64,000 bases of DNA, from positions 62,001-126,000 of the forward strand of contig NZ_WJXZ01000015.1 in assembly GCF_009668025.1 (NCBI RefSeq), in the 5' to 3' direction. This document shows positions 35,299 through 44,281 of this stretch, piece after piece. Within the stretch, counting starts at the first letter, position 1. Each line of letters begins with the position of its first letter. The notes beneath the pieces were generated by a model. The model made no database searches and was not told the DNA's origin. It saw nothing but the letters and a program-made list of their open reading frames with translations. The DNA is from Larkinella terrae. GTDB taxonomy: Bacteria > Bacteroidota > Bacteroidia > Cytophagales > Spirosomataceae. A program made the translations under genes and the position numbers.

Positions 35299-35679
35299 TT
35301 ACAGATCGGATGTCAACCGGGTTCTTTTGCAGCTCCCCGTTTCAAACCGGAGCGAACTGGACCATTTGGTGACCTGCTTTCCGTTCAGTGTTGCAACCGC
35401 ATCGAGCGAATAACTTCCAATGGGCCGACTGATATTGAGAACGATTCCTTCGGTTTCCGAACCACAGGGCGGAACACTGATTATCGTTGAAGGTACGAAC
35501 GGTTTTGCCAGCAATCCGACGGTTTTACCGTCTAACTTCACCTCAATCTTATCAAACTTTGACGCCGTTAAACTAGTGTAGATCAAATAATTACCTAGTT
35601 CTTCGGGCTTCACTTCGTTGTTGTCTTTACAGCTGACAACGGCGAGAACTGTCACGAGGGCTAAAACTAACTTTTTCAT
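35299..35679 (-). CDS. Small lipoprotein, unknown function
   Basis: 126 residues from ATG 35679 (MKKLVLALVTVLAVVSCKDN); lipobox VVSC at Cys 17. The rest is beta-rich with a single pair of distal cysteines (PPCGS and TGSCKRT), possibly a disulfide. Not recognised. Single gene with its own terminator. Confidence 0.75.
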   Translation of the reverse strand: MKKLVLALVTVLAVVSCKDNNEVKPEELGNYLIYTSLTASKFDKIEVKLDGKTVGLLAKPFVPSTIISVPPCGSETEGIVLNISRPIGSYSLDAVATLNGKQVTKWSSSLRFETGSCKRTRLTSDL

Positions 35680-35846
35680 TGGAGTAAGTATGTTGTTGTT
35701 TGTGATTATTGATTCAAAATTAACCACAGCACTGCGCAACAACGGATCCCGGCTTTCCGGCCGGACCAATTACACCTTACAGCCGATGAAAACGGGGAGA
35801 GAAGCGATGTATTATTGAACGGTAAGAACCGGTGGGGATGATGAAA

Positions 35847-35902
35847 TATGAATGATGGATGATGAATTACTGCGTTAGCCCATACATCGTCCATCATTCA
35901 TA
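35847..35902. repeat. Intergenic inverted-word cluster
   Basis: TATGAATGATGGATGATGAAT (35847-35867, quoted as two parts TATGAATGATGG and ATGATGAAT) is matched by its reverse complement with three mismatches at 35882-35902. Further degenerate ATGAT/ATCAT words extend to about 35925. It lies between the M23 gene stop and the lipoprotein gene. Confidence 0.7.
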
Positions 35903-35926
35903 ACTCATAATTAATCCCTCATTACT

Positions 35927-36718
35927 CTAGTTCAAGTTTCGGGCGGTCAGGAGCCACTCGTAGGGATTCTGGGGCAGCGGCAGTCCGTCCGGTTGTAATT
36001 GCAGGTACATGATGTGCAAATGCGTTGGTGAACGGGCGGGATAGGCGTTAAAACCGGTTCGTCCTACTTCGCTGATCTTCTGGCCGGACTGCACCCAGTC
36101 GCCCGGACGAACCAAAATGGCGTTGTTGTGGGCGTAATACCACAATCCGTCGAGAATGGGATCGTAGACCCAAATCCAGTTACCGCCCCGGTATTCCTGC
36201 CCCGGCGTCCAGGCGGTTTCAATGGCCAGCACAATACCGCTGGTCATCGACAGCACATCGGCGGGACGGTCGGTGTTGTCGTCGATGCAATCCTGGTTCC
36301 GGTCGGTGATAAAAATATCCTGGGCGGGGTGACTGCCCCGAACGTTGTAGTCGAATAAATCAAACCCCTTGGCGCGGTAGCCTTCGCCGTGGGAGCCGCC
36401 GATGGCGTCGGGGGTGTAGTTCCGGAGTGGAAACGAAAAATAAGCCGTGCGCAGCAGACTGTCCCGACGGACGCTATCGAGCCGGAATGGTTCGACGGTA
36501 CTGAATTTGCCCCGCAGCCCAAACATAATGTTGCTGAACTGCTTCCGGGCCGAATCGGGCAGGATACTTTCTTCCCGAATCTGGGTGTAAAGTTGCTGGA
36601 ACTGCTGACACATCGAATCAATGCGGGGAATTCCTGATCCGGTCCAGATGGCGGTTTGCGATGAAGCCGAATTAGACAATGCAATCCATAAAGCACTTAG
36701 GATGCCAATCCACCGCAT
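35927..36718 (-). CDS. M23-like peptidoglycan endopeptidase
   Basis: 263 residues from ATG 36718, with GGAAAG 5 nt upstream; a GTG eight codons earlier is an alternative. A signal peptide ends near SNSASSQ. The C-terminal half holds the lysostaphin-type zinc site: His and Asp in RGSHPAQDIF, and HLHI near the end; between them lie GIVLAIETAW and WYYAHNN. Predicted periplasmic enzyme cleaving peptide cross-links. The spacing is longer than in standard M23 domains (insert with DRNQDCIDDNTDRP, Ca-binding-like), so substrate range is uncertain. Confidence 0.85.
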   Translation of the reverse strand: MRWIGILSALWIALSNSASSQTAIWTGSGIPRIDSMCQQFQQLYTQIREESILPDSARKQFSNIMFGLRGKFSTVEPFRLDSVRRDSLLRTAYFSFPLRNYTPDAIGGSHGEGYRAKGFDLFDYNVRGSHPAQDIFITDRNQDCIDDNTDRPADVLSMTSGIVLAIETAWTPGQEYRGGNWIWVYDPILDGLWYYAHNNAILVRPGDWVQSGQKISEVGRTGFNAYPARSPTHLHIMYLQLQPDGLPLPQNPYEWLLTARNLN

Positions 36719-36803
36719 AACTTTCCAAAATCCTGATTTCACGTTGACGTGTTGTATTCAATCCTGAGAACGGACGAAAATAAGCAAAAGTCCCGAAAAG
36801 TGG

Positions 36804-37562
36804 TTACTCAGGGCACACAATCCGGTAGAACCGGTAAGTCAGCATGACGCCGATGTACGTGTACGTATCTCTGGAATCGGGGTTCCCGTTTTGCAGTTTG
36901 TTGGTTCCGCCGAAGGTGTTCGGACCGAAATTATCCAGGTAGTCGCTGCTCGAAAACCGCGTTCCGTATTCCACGCCCAAACTCCACGGCCGTTTAAATT
37001 CGTATTTGATCCCGACGCCGAGCGGAAAATTGAACAGCGATTTCCGTTGGTAGCCCGGATTCCGGGGATTGGTCTTAAACGTAAATAAACCCAGTCCGCC
37101 AAACACGTAGGGCGTCCAGTTCTTCACTTTGCGCAGGCTGGAATAATTCAGAAAGTTATACTCCATCAATGCATTAAGCTCCCGGATGTTGGTCTTGAAC
37201 GCCAGATCGCGGGCCTGCTGAAACGGGTCGTTGAACCGGCTGTCCTTGCCGGTAATCTGACCAAAACCGGCATTGATCCGTACCGTAAACGGCTGACTGA
37301 CGTTGTAGCGAACCAGTAAATTACCGGCGGGCCGTATATTCGCGGGGATGAGGCTGGGGGCCAGATCGCCTTTGTAGATCATGCCCCCCAAACCGCCACC
37401 GACTTCCCAGGTCGACTGCGCCTGAGCCCCTGAACTGATCAGAGAAACCAAAGCCGTCAGCAGCCAGCAGCCCGTTAAAAAACGACGAATCGATTTAGTG
37501 TTCGGCAAAAGATACGAATACGGATAAGCTGACACTGAGCAATTTATCGAATTGGTGGGCAT
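36804..37562 (-). CDS. DUF6089-type outer-membrane beta-barrel protein
   Basis: 252 residues with a cleavable signal peptide (ending near SSGAQAQ). The first strands EVGGGLGGMIYKGDL, the later WTPYVFGGLGLFTF, and a terminal aromatic strand (YTYIGVMLTYRFYRI) fit a small barrel of the DUF6089 family, common in Bacteroidota. Its start overlaps the end of the preceding paralog by 19 bp on the same strand, implying coupled translation. Function unknown. Confidence 0.85.
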   Translation of the reverse strand: MPTNSINCSVSAYPYSYLLPNTKSIRRFLTGCWLLTALVSLISSGAQAQSTWEVGGGLGGMIYKGDLAPSLIPANIRPAGNLLVRYNVSQPFTVRINAGFGQITGKDSRFNDPFQQARDLAFKTNIRELNALMEYNFLNYSSLRKVKNWTPYVFGGLGLFTFKTNPRNPGYQRKSLFNFPLGVGIKYEFKRPWSLGVEYGTRFSSSDYLDNFGPNTFGGTNKLQNGNPDSRDTYTYIGVMLTYRFYRIVCPE

Positions 37563-38533
37563 TTAATTCGTGGCGTCAGAACGTAATGTACCTGAAAATT
37601 AATGGTCATGTAGCCGTCATTGAACACGCCGTTGGCTCCCCGCGCGGTGTAGTTCTGGTCTGTGACAAGCACCTGAAGAGGATCGTTCGTGTTGAGGTAT
37701 TTTTGCAATTCGGCTACCCGATCCCCTCCTTTCCGGGCGGCAATGGGTTCCAGGCGCCGGTCGGACATCGCCCGCGCCAGATCATCTTTCAGAATAGTTG
37801 GATCAGGATACGGCCCACCTACGTCGTCCAGGTAGTCGGTATTTGTATACCGGTAGCCAATTTCGCCCGCCAAACCAAACCGGTCATTGAGTCGATAGCG
37901 AACGCCAAACCCAAACGGAATAGCCAGTGTCATCAGGGAATACGGTTTTACACCGTTCTGGCCCTGCCCTTCGGTTCCCAGCGGCTGAAGTTTCACCCAG
38001 CGTTGTTCCGTATCGTCGGGCGTGGTTCCGAAGCCCACCGGCGTCCGGGCTTCCGGGCTGTGGGCCACGGCGGCAATCCCGATAAAGACATACGGCGTCA
38101 GTTTAGCGCGGTAATTCGGATTCCGGCCATCCGGAACAAACTGATAAATCCCGGACAGGGCGAATTCTTTCAGGTCATTGCGAAAGTGCAGGTTTCGGGC
38201 ATACTGAACAATGCCCGAATTGAGATCATTGCGGTTGTATTTATAATCGTCGCCCGCAATCCGTGCCCAGGTAAATGAAGCACGGGCGGCCAGCCGGGGC
38301 GTAAAATGCCGGGTATACATGGCAGCCGCGCTCCAGCGCATCATTAAAAAAGTTGACTTAATGGGTTTTCGATAACCGGCGATCTCACCATAATAACTGG
38401 AAGTTCCCAATCCCAGCCCCACTTCCGAGTAGGGTACGAAGGGGTTCCTTCGGTTCTGTGCCTGTCCATCAATCGGTTGCAGCGCCAGGGAAGCGGCTGC
38501 AATCACAGTGGTAATCAGTAGGTTATTCTTCAT
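37544..38533 (-). CDS. DUF6089-type outer-membrane beta-barrel protein
   Basis: 329 residues from ATG 38533 (MKNNLLITTVIAAASLALQP) with a signal peptide ending near DGQAQ. Similar to the next gene (EVGLGLGTSSYYGEI, TPYVFIGIAAVAHS, GFGVRYRLNDRFGLAGEIGY) but with an extra ~80-residue insert that includes LQKYLNTNDPLQVL. Ends in a barrel strand (MTINFQVHYVLTPRI). In many Bacteroidota this family follows nadK, as here. Likely outer-membrane; role unknown. Confidence 0.86.
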   Translation of the reverse strand: MKNNLLITTVIAAASLALQPIDGQAQNRRNPFVPYSEVGLGLGTSSYYGEIAGYRKPIKSTFLMMRWSAAAMYTRHFTPRLAARASFTWARIAGDDYKYNRNDLNSGIVQYARNLHFRNDLKEFALSGIYQFVPDGRNPNYRAKLTPYVFIGIAAVAHSPEARTPVGFGTTPDDTEQRWVKLQPLGTEGQGQNGVKPYSLMTLAIPFGFGVRYRLNDRFGLAGEIGYRYTNTDYLDDVGGPYPDPTILKDDLARAMSDRRLEPIAARKGGDRVAELQKYLNTNDPLQVLVTDQNYTARGANGVFNDGYMTINFQVHYVLTPRIKCPPIR

Positions 38534-38733
38534 GTTTCTTTGCTTACTACCGCGCCGGAAGTCCGGAGCCTCTGATTCAACGACCTGGGAATTGAAAGGT
38601 ATTATCAATCTCCTCCTCTGAAACGCCCATATTTGGCATTTTATTGGCCTATTCGATAAAACTGTTGCGTATTCTGCAATATAATCCGCTTCTGACGGGC
38701 TGATTACAACTTTCGACGTGCCCAAATGGACTC

Positions 38734-39618
38734 CTAATTCCGGATATCCCAACCCCAGCTAAGCTTGTTTCGCAGCGTATTCAGGAAGCTGTCATCGCTC
38801 ATTTTAACCAGTTTGGCGACAAAATTTTCCCTTCGGACGCTCAGCCGGGTGCCAATATTGACGGTGCGAAACCGGGAGTCGACCGACACCAGAAACGTGT
38901 TACTGCGGCTTTCCACTTCAAACGACAACTGCGCCGAATCCGGAACTACCATCGGCCGGACGTTCAGGTTATGCGGGCTGATCGGCGTAACGATGAAATT
39001 ACGGTCGTGCGGCAACAGCAACGGCCCTCCGCAACTCAGTGAATAACCGGTTGATCCGGTGGCGGTTGAAATAATCAAGCCATCGGCCCAGTAAGAATTC
39101 AGGAATTCGCCATTGAGGTAGGTATGCACGGTGATCATCGACGACGTTTCGGTTTTGGTGATCGTTACGTCGTTCAAACCAAACGGCACGCCGTCGAACA
39201 GGTCTTCGTCGGATTGGAGATTGACCAGCGTCCGTTCATCCAGTCGAAAATCGCCGACTGTTAGCGCCTGGAGCAGCCTGGGCAACGATTCCGGATTTTC
39301 GGGCGAAATGGTCGTCAAAAAGCCCAGCCGACCGATGTTAATTCCGACGATGGGAATACCGCGGGGGCCAGCGTGGGTCAATACTTCGAGCAGGGTTCCG
39401 TCGCCCCCAATACTGAACGCGAAGTTGGCGTCAAAAATATCAAGGTACGACGTATACGTCGAGGTAGCGTGGTGAGAAATACCGGCAGAATCCAGAAACG
39501 AACGGTAGACTTCAGATAGTTGCACCTCGATTTGCCGCCGGGCCAATTCATCGAACATCGATTGAATGAATGGGGTCGCCAGATCAACAAAATTGCGTCC
39601 GTGAATAGCAATCTTCAT
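38734..39618 (-). CDS. nadK: NAD kinase
   Basis: 294 residues from ATG 39618 (MKIAIHGRNFVDLATPFIQS). It phosphorylates NAD to NADP with ATP. The GGDGT motif (SIGGDGTLLEV) and the substrate-binding NDVTITK and STATGSTGYSLSCGGP segments are intact. It follows the CBS gene by about 92 bp and precedes two DUF6089 genes, an arrangement I recall as common in this phylum. Confidence 0.96.
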   Translation of the reverse strand: MKIAIHGRNFVDLATPFIQSMFDELARRQIEVQLSEVYRSFLDSAGISHHATSTYTSYLDIFDANFAFSIGGDGTLLEVLTHAGPRGIPIVGINIGRLGFLTTISPENPESLPRLLQALTVGDFRLDERTLVNLQSDEDLFDGVPFGLNDVTITKTETSSMITVHTYLNGEFLNSYWADGLIISTATGSTGYSLSCGGPLLLPHDRNFIVTPISPHNLNVRPMVVPDSAQLSFEVESRSNTFLVSVDSRFRTVNIGTRLSVRRENFVAKLVKMSDDSFLNTLRNKLSWGWDIRN

Positions 39619-39710
39619 AAAAATCGTCAGTCGGTTCGTCAATCAGAATTGCAAAGATGAAAGAAAAGTCCAACATTCTGCTATGAACGGCCGACGGATT
39701 GCCTCCTGAA

Positions 39711-40379
39711 TCAAGAATCCAGGTACCGGAGCAGCATATCGAGTCGCCCCTGATCAATGGTTTCAATGGGCGTATTGGCAAAAGCCGCTTCGATGGTGTA
39801 ACCAAAGCGCTCGAGCGTGGCCACCACCGAGGTGATTTCCTTGCGGTTGAGTTTGAGCGTCAAACGCGATTTATCGGGCATGCCGTAAGCGGCTCCGGCG
39901 AAGTAACTGCTGATGATCCGAACGTTATTTGACTCAACCAGGCGGCTGATTTCGGCCATCGAGTAATCCCGTTCGTTGATGGAAAGAATCAGAATCGCAC
40001 CGGCCTCCTGAACACCCAGTAATTGCGCAAATTGTTTGAGCAGTTCGGTGGCCGAAACCGTCCCGATAAACTCCTGCTCCTCATTCACCACCGCAATTAC
40101 CTGAAGCCGGTGTTCGGTAATCAGGCTCAAAAGTTCGTAGAGATGTTGGGATTCGTGAACCGACAGGTGTTCGAAGAGCCGCATGACTTCACTCAACTGG
40201 TGCGTGTCGTCGGGAACATCCATCAGCAAATCTTCATTGACCAGCCCTTTGTACTGTCCCTGATCGACGATCGCCAATTGCCCAACGCGGTGTTCCTGCA
40301 TCCAGTCGAGGGCCTGCCCAACGGTATCCGTCGGCTTCAGGGCCGGTATCATCGGGTCTATTAGTTCGGCGGCCAGCAT
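39711..40379 (-). CDS. CBS-domain protein
   Basis: 222 residues from ATG 40379 (MLAAELIDPMIPALKPTDTV). Two CBS motifs: VGQALDWMQEHRVGQLAIVD and LYELLSLITEHRLQVIAVVN. These are followed by an ACT-like C-terminal segment (AILILSINERDYSMAEISRL). No membrane or catalytic part. CBS pairs bind adenosyl ligands, so a sensing role is likely; the partner is unknown. Same strand as nadK downstream. Confidence 0.88.
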   Translation of the reverse strand: MLAAELIDPMIPALKPTDTVGQALDWMQEHRVGQLAIVDQGQYKGLVNEDLLMDVPDDTHQLSEVMRLFEHLSVHESQHLYELLSLITEHRLQVIAVVNEEQEFIGTVSATELLKQFAQLLGVQEAGAILILSINERDYSMAEISRLVESNNVRIISSYFAGAAYGMPDKSRLTLKLNRKEITSVVATLERFGYTIEAAFANTPIETIDQGRLDMLLRYLDS

Positions 40380-40524
40380 GAGTGTCGGTTGTTTACAATC
40401 AGTTTGCTGTTTTTGTCCAATCACATCAGCGGAAGTACAGCCTTGGTTGGGTAGAACAGTATAGCTGAAAACTAAGAAATTTCCGTTAGAGTTTCAAAAT
40501 CTTTTCGGAAATTTCTTAATCGCT

Positions 40525-41322
40525 TCAGGCAATGCTCAGGTTGCTCTGTCTGCTGATGGCCGTTAAGGGTTGTTTCTCCAGCCACTCGGTCAACAGCGCG
40601 TTGAATCGATCCGGGTGTTCCATCATTGGAGCATGACAACATTTATCAATAAAATGCAATTCTGAATTTGGGATCAGGCGATTGAATTCATGGGCGACTT
40701 CCGGCGGGGTGATCGTATCGTTGAGACCCCAGATCAGTAAAGTCGGGATGGTAATGTTCTGAATTTCCTTGGCCACATTGTTCCGCTGGGCGGATTTGGC
40801 GATGGCGACAATCCGCAGGCATTTCGGAATGCTGTTCGTGATGTCGAAAACCTCGTCGATGAGCTCTTTCGTCGCCACTTTCGGATCGTAGAAAGTGTAA
40901 GCAACCCGCTCGGCAATGTAATCGTAGCTACCGCGTTTCGGGTATGAACCGCCCATCGAGTTTTCAAACAAACCGGAGCTGCCCGTCAGCACCAGTCGCT
41001 TCACCATATCGGGATGTTTCAGCGTATAGAGGAGCCCCACGTGACCGCCCAGCGAGTTGCCCAGCAGCGTCAGGTTGTCCAGGTTTTTAAAGGCTAAAAA
41101 ATCTTCAATAAATTTAACTAATCCTTCCAATCCGGCTTCCCTGATCGGCATTTCATAAATGGGCATTACCGGAATGACGACCCGGTACTTATCGCCAAAG
41201 GTGTTGATCACCCCATCCCAGTTGCTCAAAGCGCCGAATAATCCATGAAGTAAAAGCAGCACTTCGCCTTGTCCTTCATCAATGTAGCGGAAGTTCCCTT
41301 CTTTCCGAACACGATAGTTCAT
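40525..41322 (-). CDS. Alpha/beta hydrolase
   Basis: 265 residues. Alpha/beta-hydrolase fold: oxyanion LLLHGLFGALSNW, nucleophile elbow GNSLGGH (Ser), acid in IWGLNDTITPP (Asp), and His in DKCCHAPMMEHP. No signal peptide. Substrate unknown. It lies 52 bp downstream of the amidotransferase gene on the same strand. Confidence 0.92.
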   Translation of the reverse strand: MNYRVRKEGNFRYIDEGQGEVLLLLHGLFGALSNWDGVINTFGDKYRVVIPVMPIYEMPIREAGLEGLVKFIEDFLAFKNLDNLTLLGNSLGGHVGLLYTLKHPDMVKRLVLTGSSGLFENSMGGSYPKRGSYDYIAERVAYTFYDPKVATKELIDEVFDITNSIPKCLRIVAIAKSAQRNNVAKEIQNITIPTLLIWGLNDTITPPEVAHEFNRLIPNSELHFIDKCCHAPMMEHPDRFNALLTEWLEKQPLTAISRQSNLSIA

Positions 41323-41374
41323 AGCGGTCTTAGTTTTGTCGTAAAAAAATTAGAAAAGTACAACGAAATGGACA

Positions 41375-41950
41375 CTATTTAGTAGATTTCACAAAGGTAA
41401 TCCAATTTCTCAATATTTCTAATCCGTATTGGGTCAATGCCGCTTCGGGATGAAACTGAATGCCCCAAAGTGGCCACTGGCGGTGCCGAAAGACCATATT
41501 TTCACCCTCGGCCGTAGCCGCCAGAGCAGTTAGGTCAGCGGGCAGGTCGACCAACACCAACGAATGATACCGTGTAACGGAAAATTCGTCTGGAAGGTTT
41601 CTAAATAAAGCACTGTCGGCGGTTTTCCTAATCACCGAAAGTTTGCCGTGCATCGGTTTGACCGCATTGATCAGGCGAGCGCCGAAGTATTCACCCAACG
41701 CCTGATGCCCCAAACAAACACCCAGGATCGGCAGTTGCTGATGGTACCGATCAATCACCTTTAACAGACAACCGGCCTGTCGGGGTGTTCCCGGACCGGG
41801 CGACAGAACGATGCCGTCGTACGACTCTGCCGTAATTTCGTCCATCGAAACCGTATTCCGTACCACCCGACACGTGGCGCCGGCCTGCTTCAGGTAGTCG
41901 ACGAGCATGTAAGTGAACGAATCGATGTTGTCCAGAACGAGTAAATGCAT
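41375..41950 (-). CDS. Anthranilate/aminodeoxychorismate synthase glutamine amidotransferase
   Basis: 191 residues from ATG 41950 (MHLLVLDNIDSFTYMLVDYL). Class-I GATase: catalytic Cys in GVCLGHQALGEYFG, His and Glu in IQFHPEAALT, plus the oxyanion LSPGPGTP. It makes ammonia from glutamine for anthranilate (TrpG) or aminodeoxychorismate (PabA) synthase. No trpE or pabB partner is in the window, so the choice between tryptophan and folate, or a shared role, cannot be made from context. Confidence 0.92.
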   Translation of the reverse strand: MHLLVLDNIDSFTYMLVDYLKQAGATCRVVRNTVSMDEITAESYDGIVLSPGPGTPRQAGCLLKVIDRYHQQLPILGVCLGHQALGEYFGARLINAVKPMHGKLSVIRKTADSALFRNLPDEFSVTRYHSLVLVDLPADLTALAATAEGENMVFRHRQWPLWGIQFHPEAALTQYGLEILRNWITFVKSTK

Positions 41951-41998
41951 AGCATACAAACTAAAAGCGCAAAAGTAATCATCCTATCCGGTAACCTG

Positions 41999-42006
41999 TA
42001 TTTTTG
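41999..42006 (+). promoter_or_regulatory. -7 box for the FAD oxidoreductase gene
   Basis: TATTTTTG matches TAnnTTTG exactly, 23 bp before the ATG at 42030. No convincing -33 TTTG at the expected spacing. Confidence 0.45.
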
Positions 42007-42029
42007 TAAAAATTAGAACCCAGATTCCG

Positions 42030-43295
42030 ATGCAGTCCAAACCATCCGTTGTCATTGTGGGTGCAGGCATGGCCGGCCTGACCTGCGCCGTTTACCTTCG
42101 TCAAGCCGGGATTGAAGCCACCCTTCTGGAAGCTTCCGATGGGGTCGGCGGGCGCATCCGTACCGACCTTGTCGACGGTTTTCGACTCGACCGGGGTTTT
42201 CAAATCCTGCTGACCGCCTATCCCGAAGCTCGTCGTTTGCTGAATTATGACGCCCTGAACCTGCAGCCATTCCGCCCCGGTGCCCTGATTCACCAGTCCA
42301 GCCAATGGATTCCGTTCATCAATCCGTTGCGCGAACCCGCGGGTTTGTTCCAGACGCTGGCGTCCGATGCGGGAACATTCAGTGATAAACTGCGGATCAT
42401 CGAATTGATACGACTGGTTTCCGGTTTGCAAACCGACGACTTTTTTAATCAGGAAGCAACTGATACAGAAACGTTTCTCGAAGCCTTTGGGTTTTCGGAG
42501 CAAATCATCAACCGGTTTTTCCGACCCTTTTTTGGCGGTATTTTTCTGGAAGATGCGCTGGCTACCTCGAGCAACTTTTTCCAGTTCTGTTTCCGGAATT
42601 TCTACGCCGGTAATGCTGCGGTTCCGGCGGCTGGCATGGAAGCTATACCTCAACAGCTGGCCGGACAACTCGCGCCGACCCAAATCCGCCTGAATTCGCC
42701 GGTGGAAACCATCCAGGGTTCAACGCTTAATCTCAAAACCGGTGAAACCATTTCTGCCGATCACATTGTGCTGGCCGTTGATGCCGCTGCCGCTGATCGG
42801 CTGTTGGGGATCGAAACGCCGAAGCGGTTATTCAACTCAACCACCAATACGTATTTTACCGCCAGCCAATCGCCCAAACTGAATCAAAACCGCTCCGAAA
42901 AACTGCTGCTGCTGAATGCCAACCGGCAATCGGCCGTTCATAATGTTGCGATCATGAGCGAGGTAGCTCCCTCTTACGCGCCCAACGGTCAGTCGCTCAT
43001 TTCGGTCAGTACGCAGGGACTCGAGATTGTCAACGAAAAAGCGCTGGCCGAACGGATTCGGAAAGAATTGACGGTCTGGTTCGGAGCTGAGGTTGAGCAG
43101 TGGCGCTGGCTGAAAACCTATCACATTCCCGAAGCGCTGCCGACTTATTATCCGGGAACGCCCCACGCCCCGCTGAAACGCGCCGAGAATCTTTATCGAT
43201 GTGGTGACCAGACGGCTTATCCATCTCTCAATGCCGCCATGCAAACCGGCCGGAAAGTAGCCGAACAGATTATTGCGAATGCGCCGGTTGCTTAA
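42030..43295 (+). CDS. FAD-dependent amine oxidase / phytoene-desaturase-like oxidoreductase
   Basis: 421 residues, no signal peptide. N-terminal Rossmann motif VVIVGAGMAGLTCAVYLRQA binds FAD, followed by the second motif EASDGVGGRIRTD typical of amine oxidases and phytoene desaturases. The C-terminal NLYRCGDQTAYPSLNAAMQT is the FAD-closing motif with a Gly-Asp. Oxidises an unknown C-N or C-C bond. Divergent from the GATase gene; the next gene on the same strand is separated by an inverted-word cluster. Confidence 0.88.
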   Translation: MQSKPSVVIVGAGMAGLTCAVYLRQAGIEATLLEASDGVGGRIRTDLVDGFRLDRGFQILLTAYPEARRLLNYDALNLQPFRPGALIHQSSQWIPFINPLREPAGLFQTLASDAGTFSDKLRIIELIRLVSGLQTDDFFNQEATDTETFLEAFGFSEQIINRFFRPFFGGIFLEDALATSSNFFQFCFRNFYAGNAAVPAAGMEAIPQQLAGQLAPTQIRLNSPVETIQGSTLNLKTGETISADHIVLAVDAAAADRLLGIETPKRLFNSTTNTYFTASQSPKLNQNRSEKLLLLNANRQSAVHNVAIMSEVAPSYAPNGQSLISVSTQGLEIVNEKALAERIRKELTVWFGAEVEQWRWLKTYHIPEALPTYYPGTPHAPLKRAENLYRCGDQTAYPSLNAAMQTGRKVAEQIIANAPVA

Positions 43296-43314
43296 CAATT
43301 TTGTGGCGTTCGGA

Positions 43315-43420
43315 TTACGGTTTTCCGTTGACGGTCATCGGTTGACGGTCGCTTACGCTTTATTCATTGAAGGCGACAGTACGGGCGAAAACCGCCCCCG
43401 GCTTAAGCGGAAAACCGTAA
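43315..43420. repeat. Intergenic inverted-word cluster
   Basis: TTACGGTTTTCCG (43315-43327) has an exact reverse complement at 43408-43420. Further degenerate GGTTGACGGTC and GACCGTAAACC words occur on each side, out to about 43438. Same design as the clusters at 31033 and 60336 but a different word. Confidence 0.7.
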
Positions 43421-43445
43421 ACCGAAGACCGTAAACCCAATTTCA

Positions 43446-44237
43446 ATGCGTTGGTTAGTCCGTTTTCTGGTCTTTCTGCTGATTTTGCCGCTGGCTTACT
43501 TTGCCGCATTTCCGCAGATTGTTCACTGTCAACTACTCAAATACAGCTCTGATTTTCAACAAATTGCCGGATCGATCTGGGTAGCCGAAACGACCCCGGC
43601 GCACCAGCGCGTTTACCTGGTTTTTGAAATCAATCAGGCCCGGGAACGGCTTGCCACCCTGTGGCAGAGTTCGCCAAAAAGCCGGGCGACGGTTATTTTT
43701 TGCCAGACGCCGGAACAATACGAACATTACTGCGAGGACGGTGAAGGCGCCGGATGCAGCCTGGGCACTCCCTGGGGTGATTCCTGGGTGATTATCAATC
43801 CGTACGGCCGAAATCCCGACGTGCTGGCGCACGAGTTGTGCCACGACGAATTGTTTACCCGCCTGGGCTGGTTAAAAACCCAGCGACAGATTCCACAGTG
43901 GTTTAACGAAGGATTGGCGCTGATGATCGACCAGCGGTTTACGTCGGCCACCGATAGCCTGGGACGCTACGACGAATTTCACGATCACTGGCTGGAACAA
44001 TCGCACGGCCAGCAGATCGTGCTGAAACTGGACGAGCTGAAATCCATGCCTGATTTTTTCTCGGGCGACGAAAACCGCGTCATGCTGGCTTACATGACTG
44101 CCGGTCGGGAGGTTTCGCGCTGGCTGACGCTGGTCGGGCGGCAGGGGTTGGTGAAGCTGGTGGAAGCGGTTCAGAAAGGCGACGATTTTGAAACCGTGTA
44201 TCAGCGATTGGAAAATGAAGCCAAAACCGGTGGATAA
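43446..44237 (+). CDS. Membrane-anchored gluzincin-like zinc protease
   Basis: 263 residues with an N-terminal hydrophobic anchor (WLVRFLVFLLILPLAYFAAF). The middle has the zinc motif HELCH (in VLAHELCHDELFTR) and, about 25 residues later, NEGLALMID, giving the HExxH...E pattern of gluzincins. The anchored, probably periplasmic, body has no other recognised domain. Substrate unknown. It may be a small M1/M48-like relative, but no such family was identified with certainty. Confidence 0.78.
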   Translation: MRWLVRFLVFLLILPLAYFAAFPQIVHCQLLKYSSDFQQIAGSIWVAETTPAHQRVYLVFEINQARERLATLWQSSPKSRATVIFCQTPEQYEHYCEDGEGAGCSLGTPWGDSWVIINPYGRNPDVLAHELCHDELFTRLGWLKTQRQIPQWFNEGLALMIDQRFTSATDSLGRYDEFHDHWLEQSHGQQIVLKLDELKSMPDFFSGDENRVMLAYMTAGREVSRWLTLVGRQGLVKLVEAVQKGDDFETVYQRLENEAKTGG

Positions 44238-44281
44238 AGGAAAGCGCACCGAACGGTTTCGATGCGCTTGAACGACAACCA

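Noticed and set aside
35706-35897. 63-residue minus-strand frame beginning MMDDVWANAVIHH
   Set aside because: It is made of the inverted-word cluster (ATGATG and CATCAT words) and has no coding character.
41979-42683. 234-residue minus-strand frame under the FAD oxidoreductase gene
   Set aside because: The plus strand carries clear FAD motifs and a -7 box; the minus frame is low-complexity Gly/Arg/Gln-rich.
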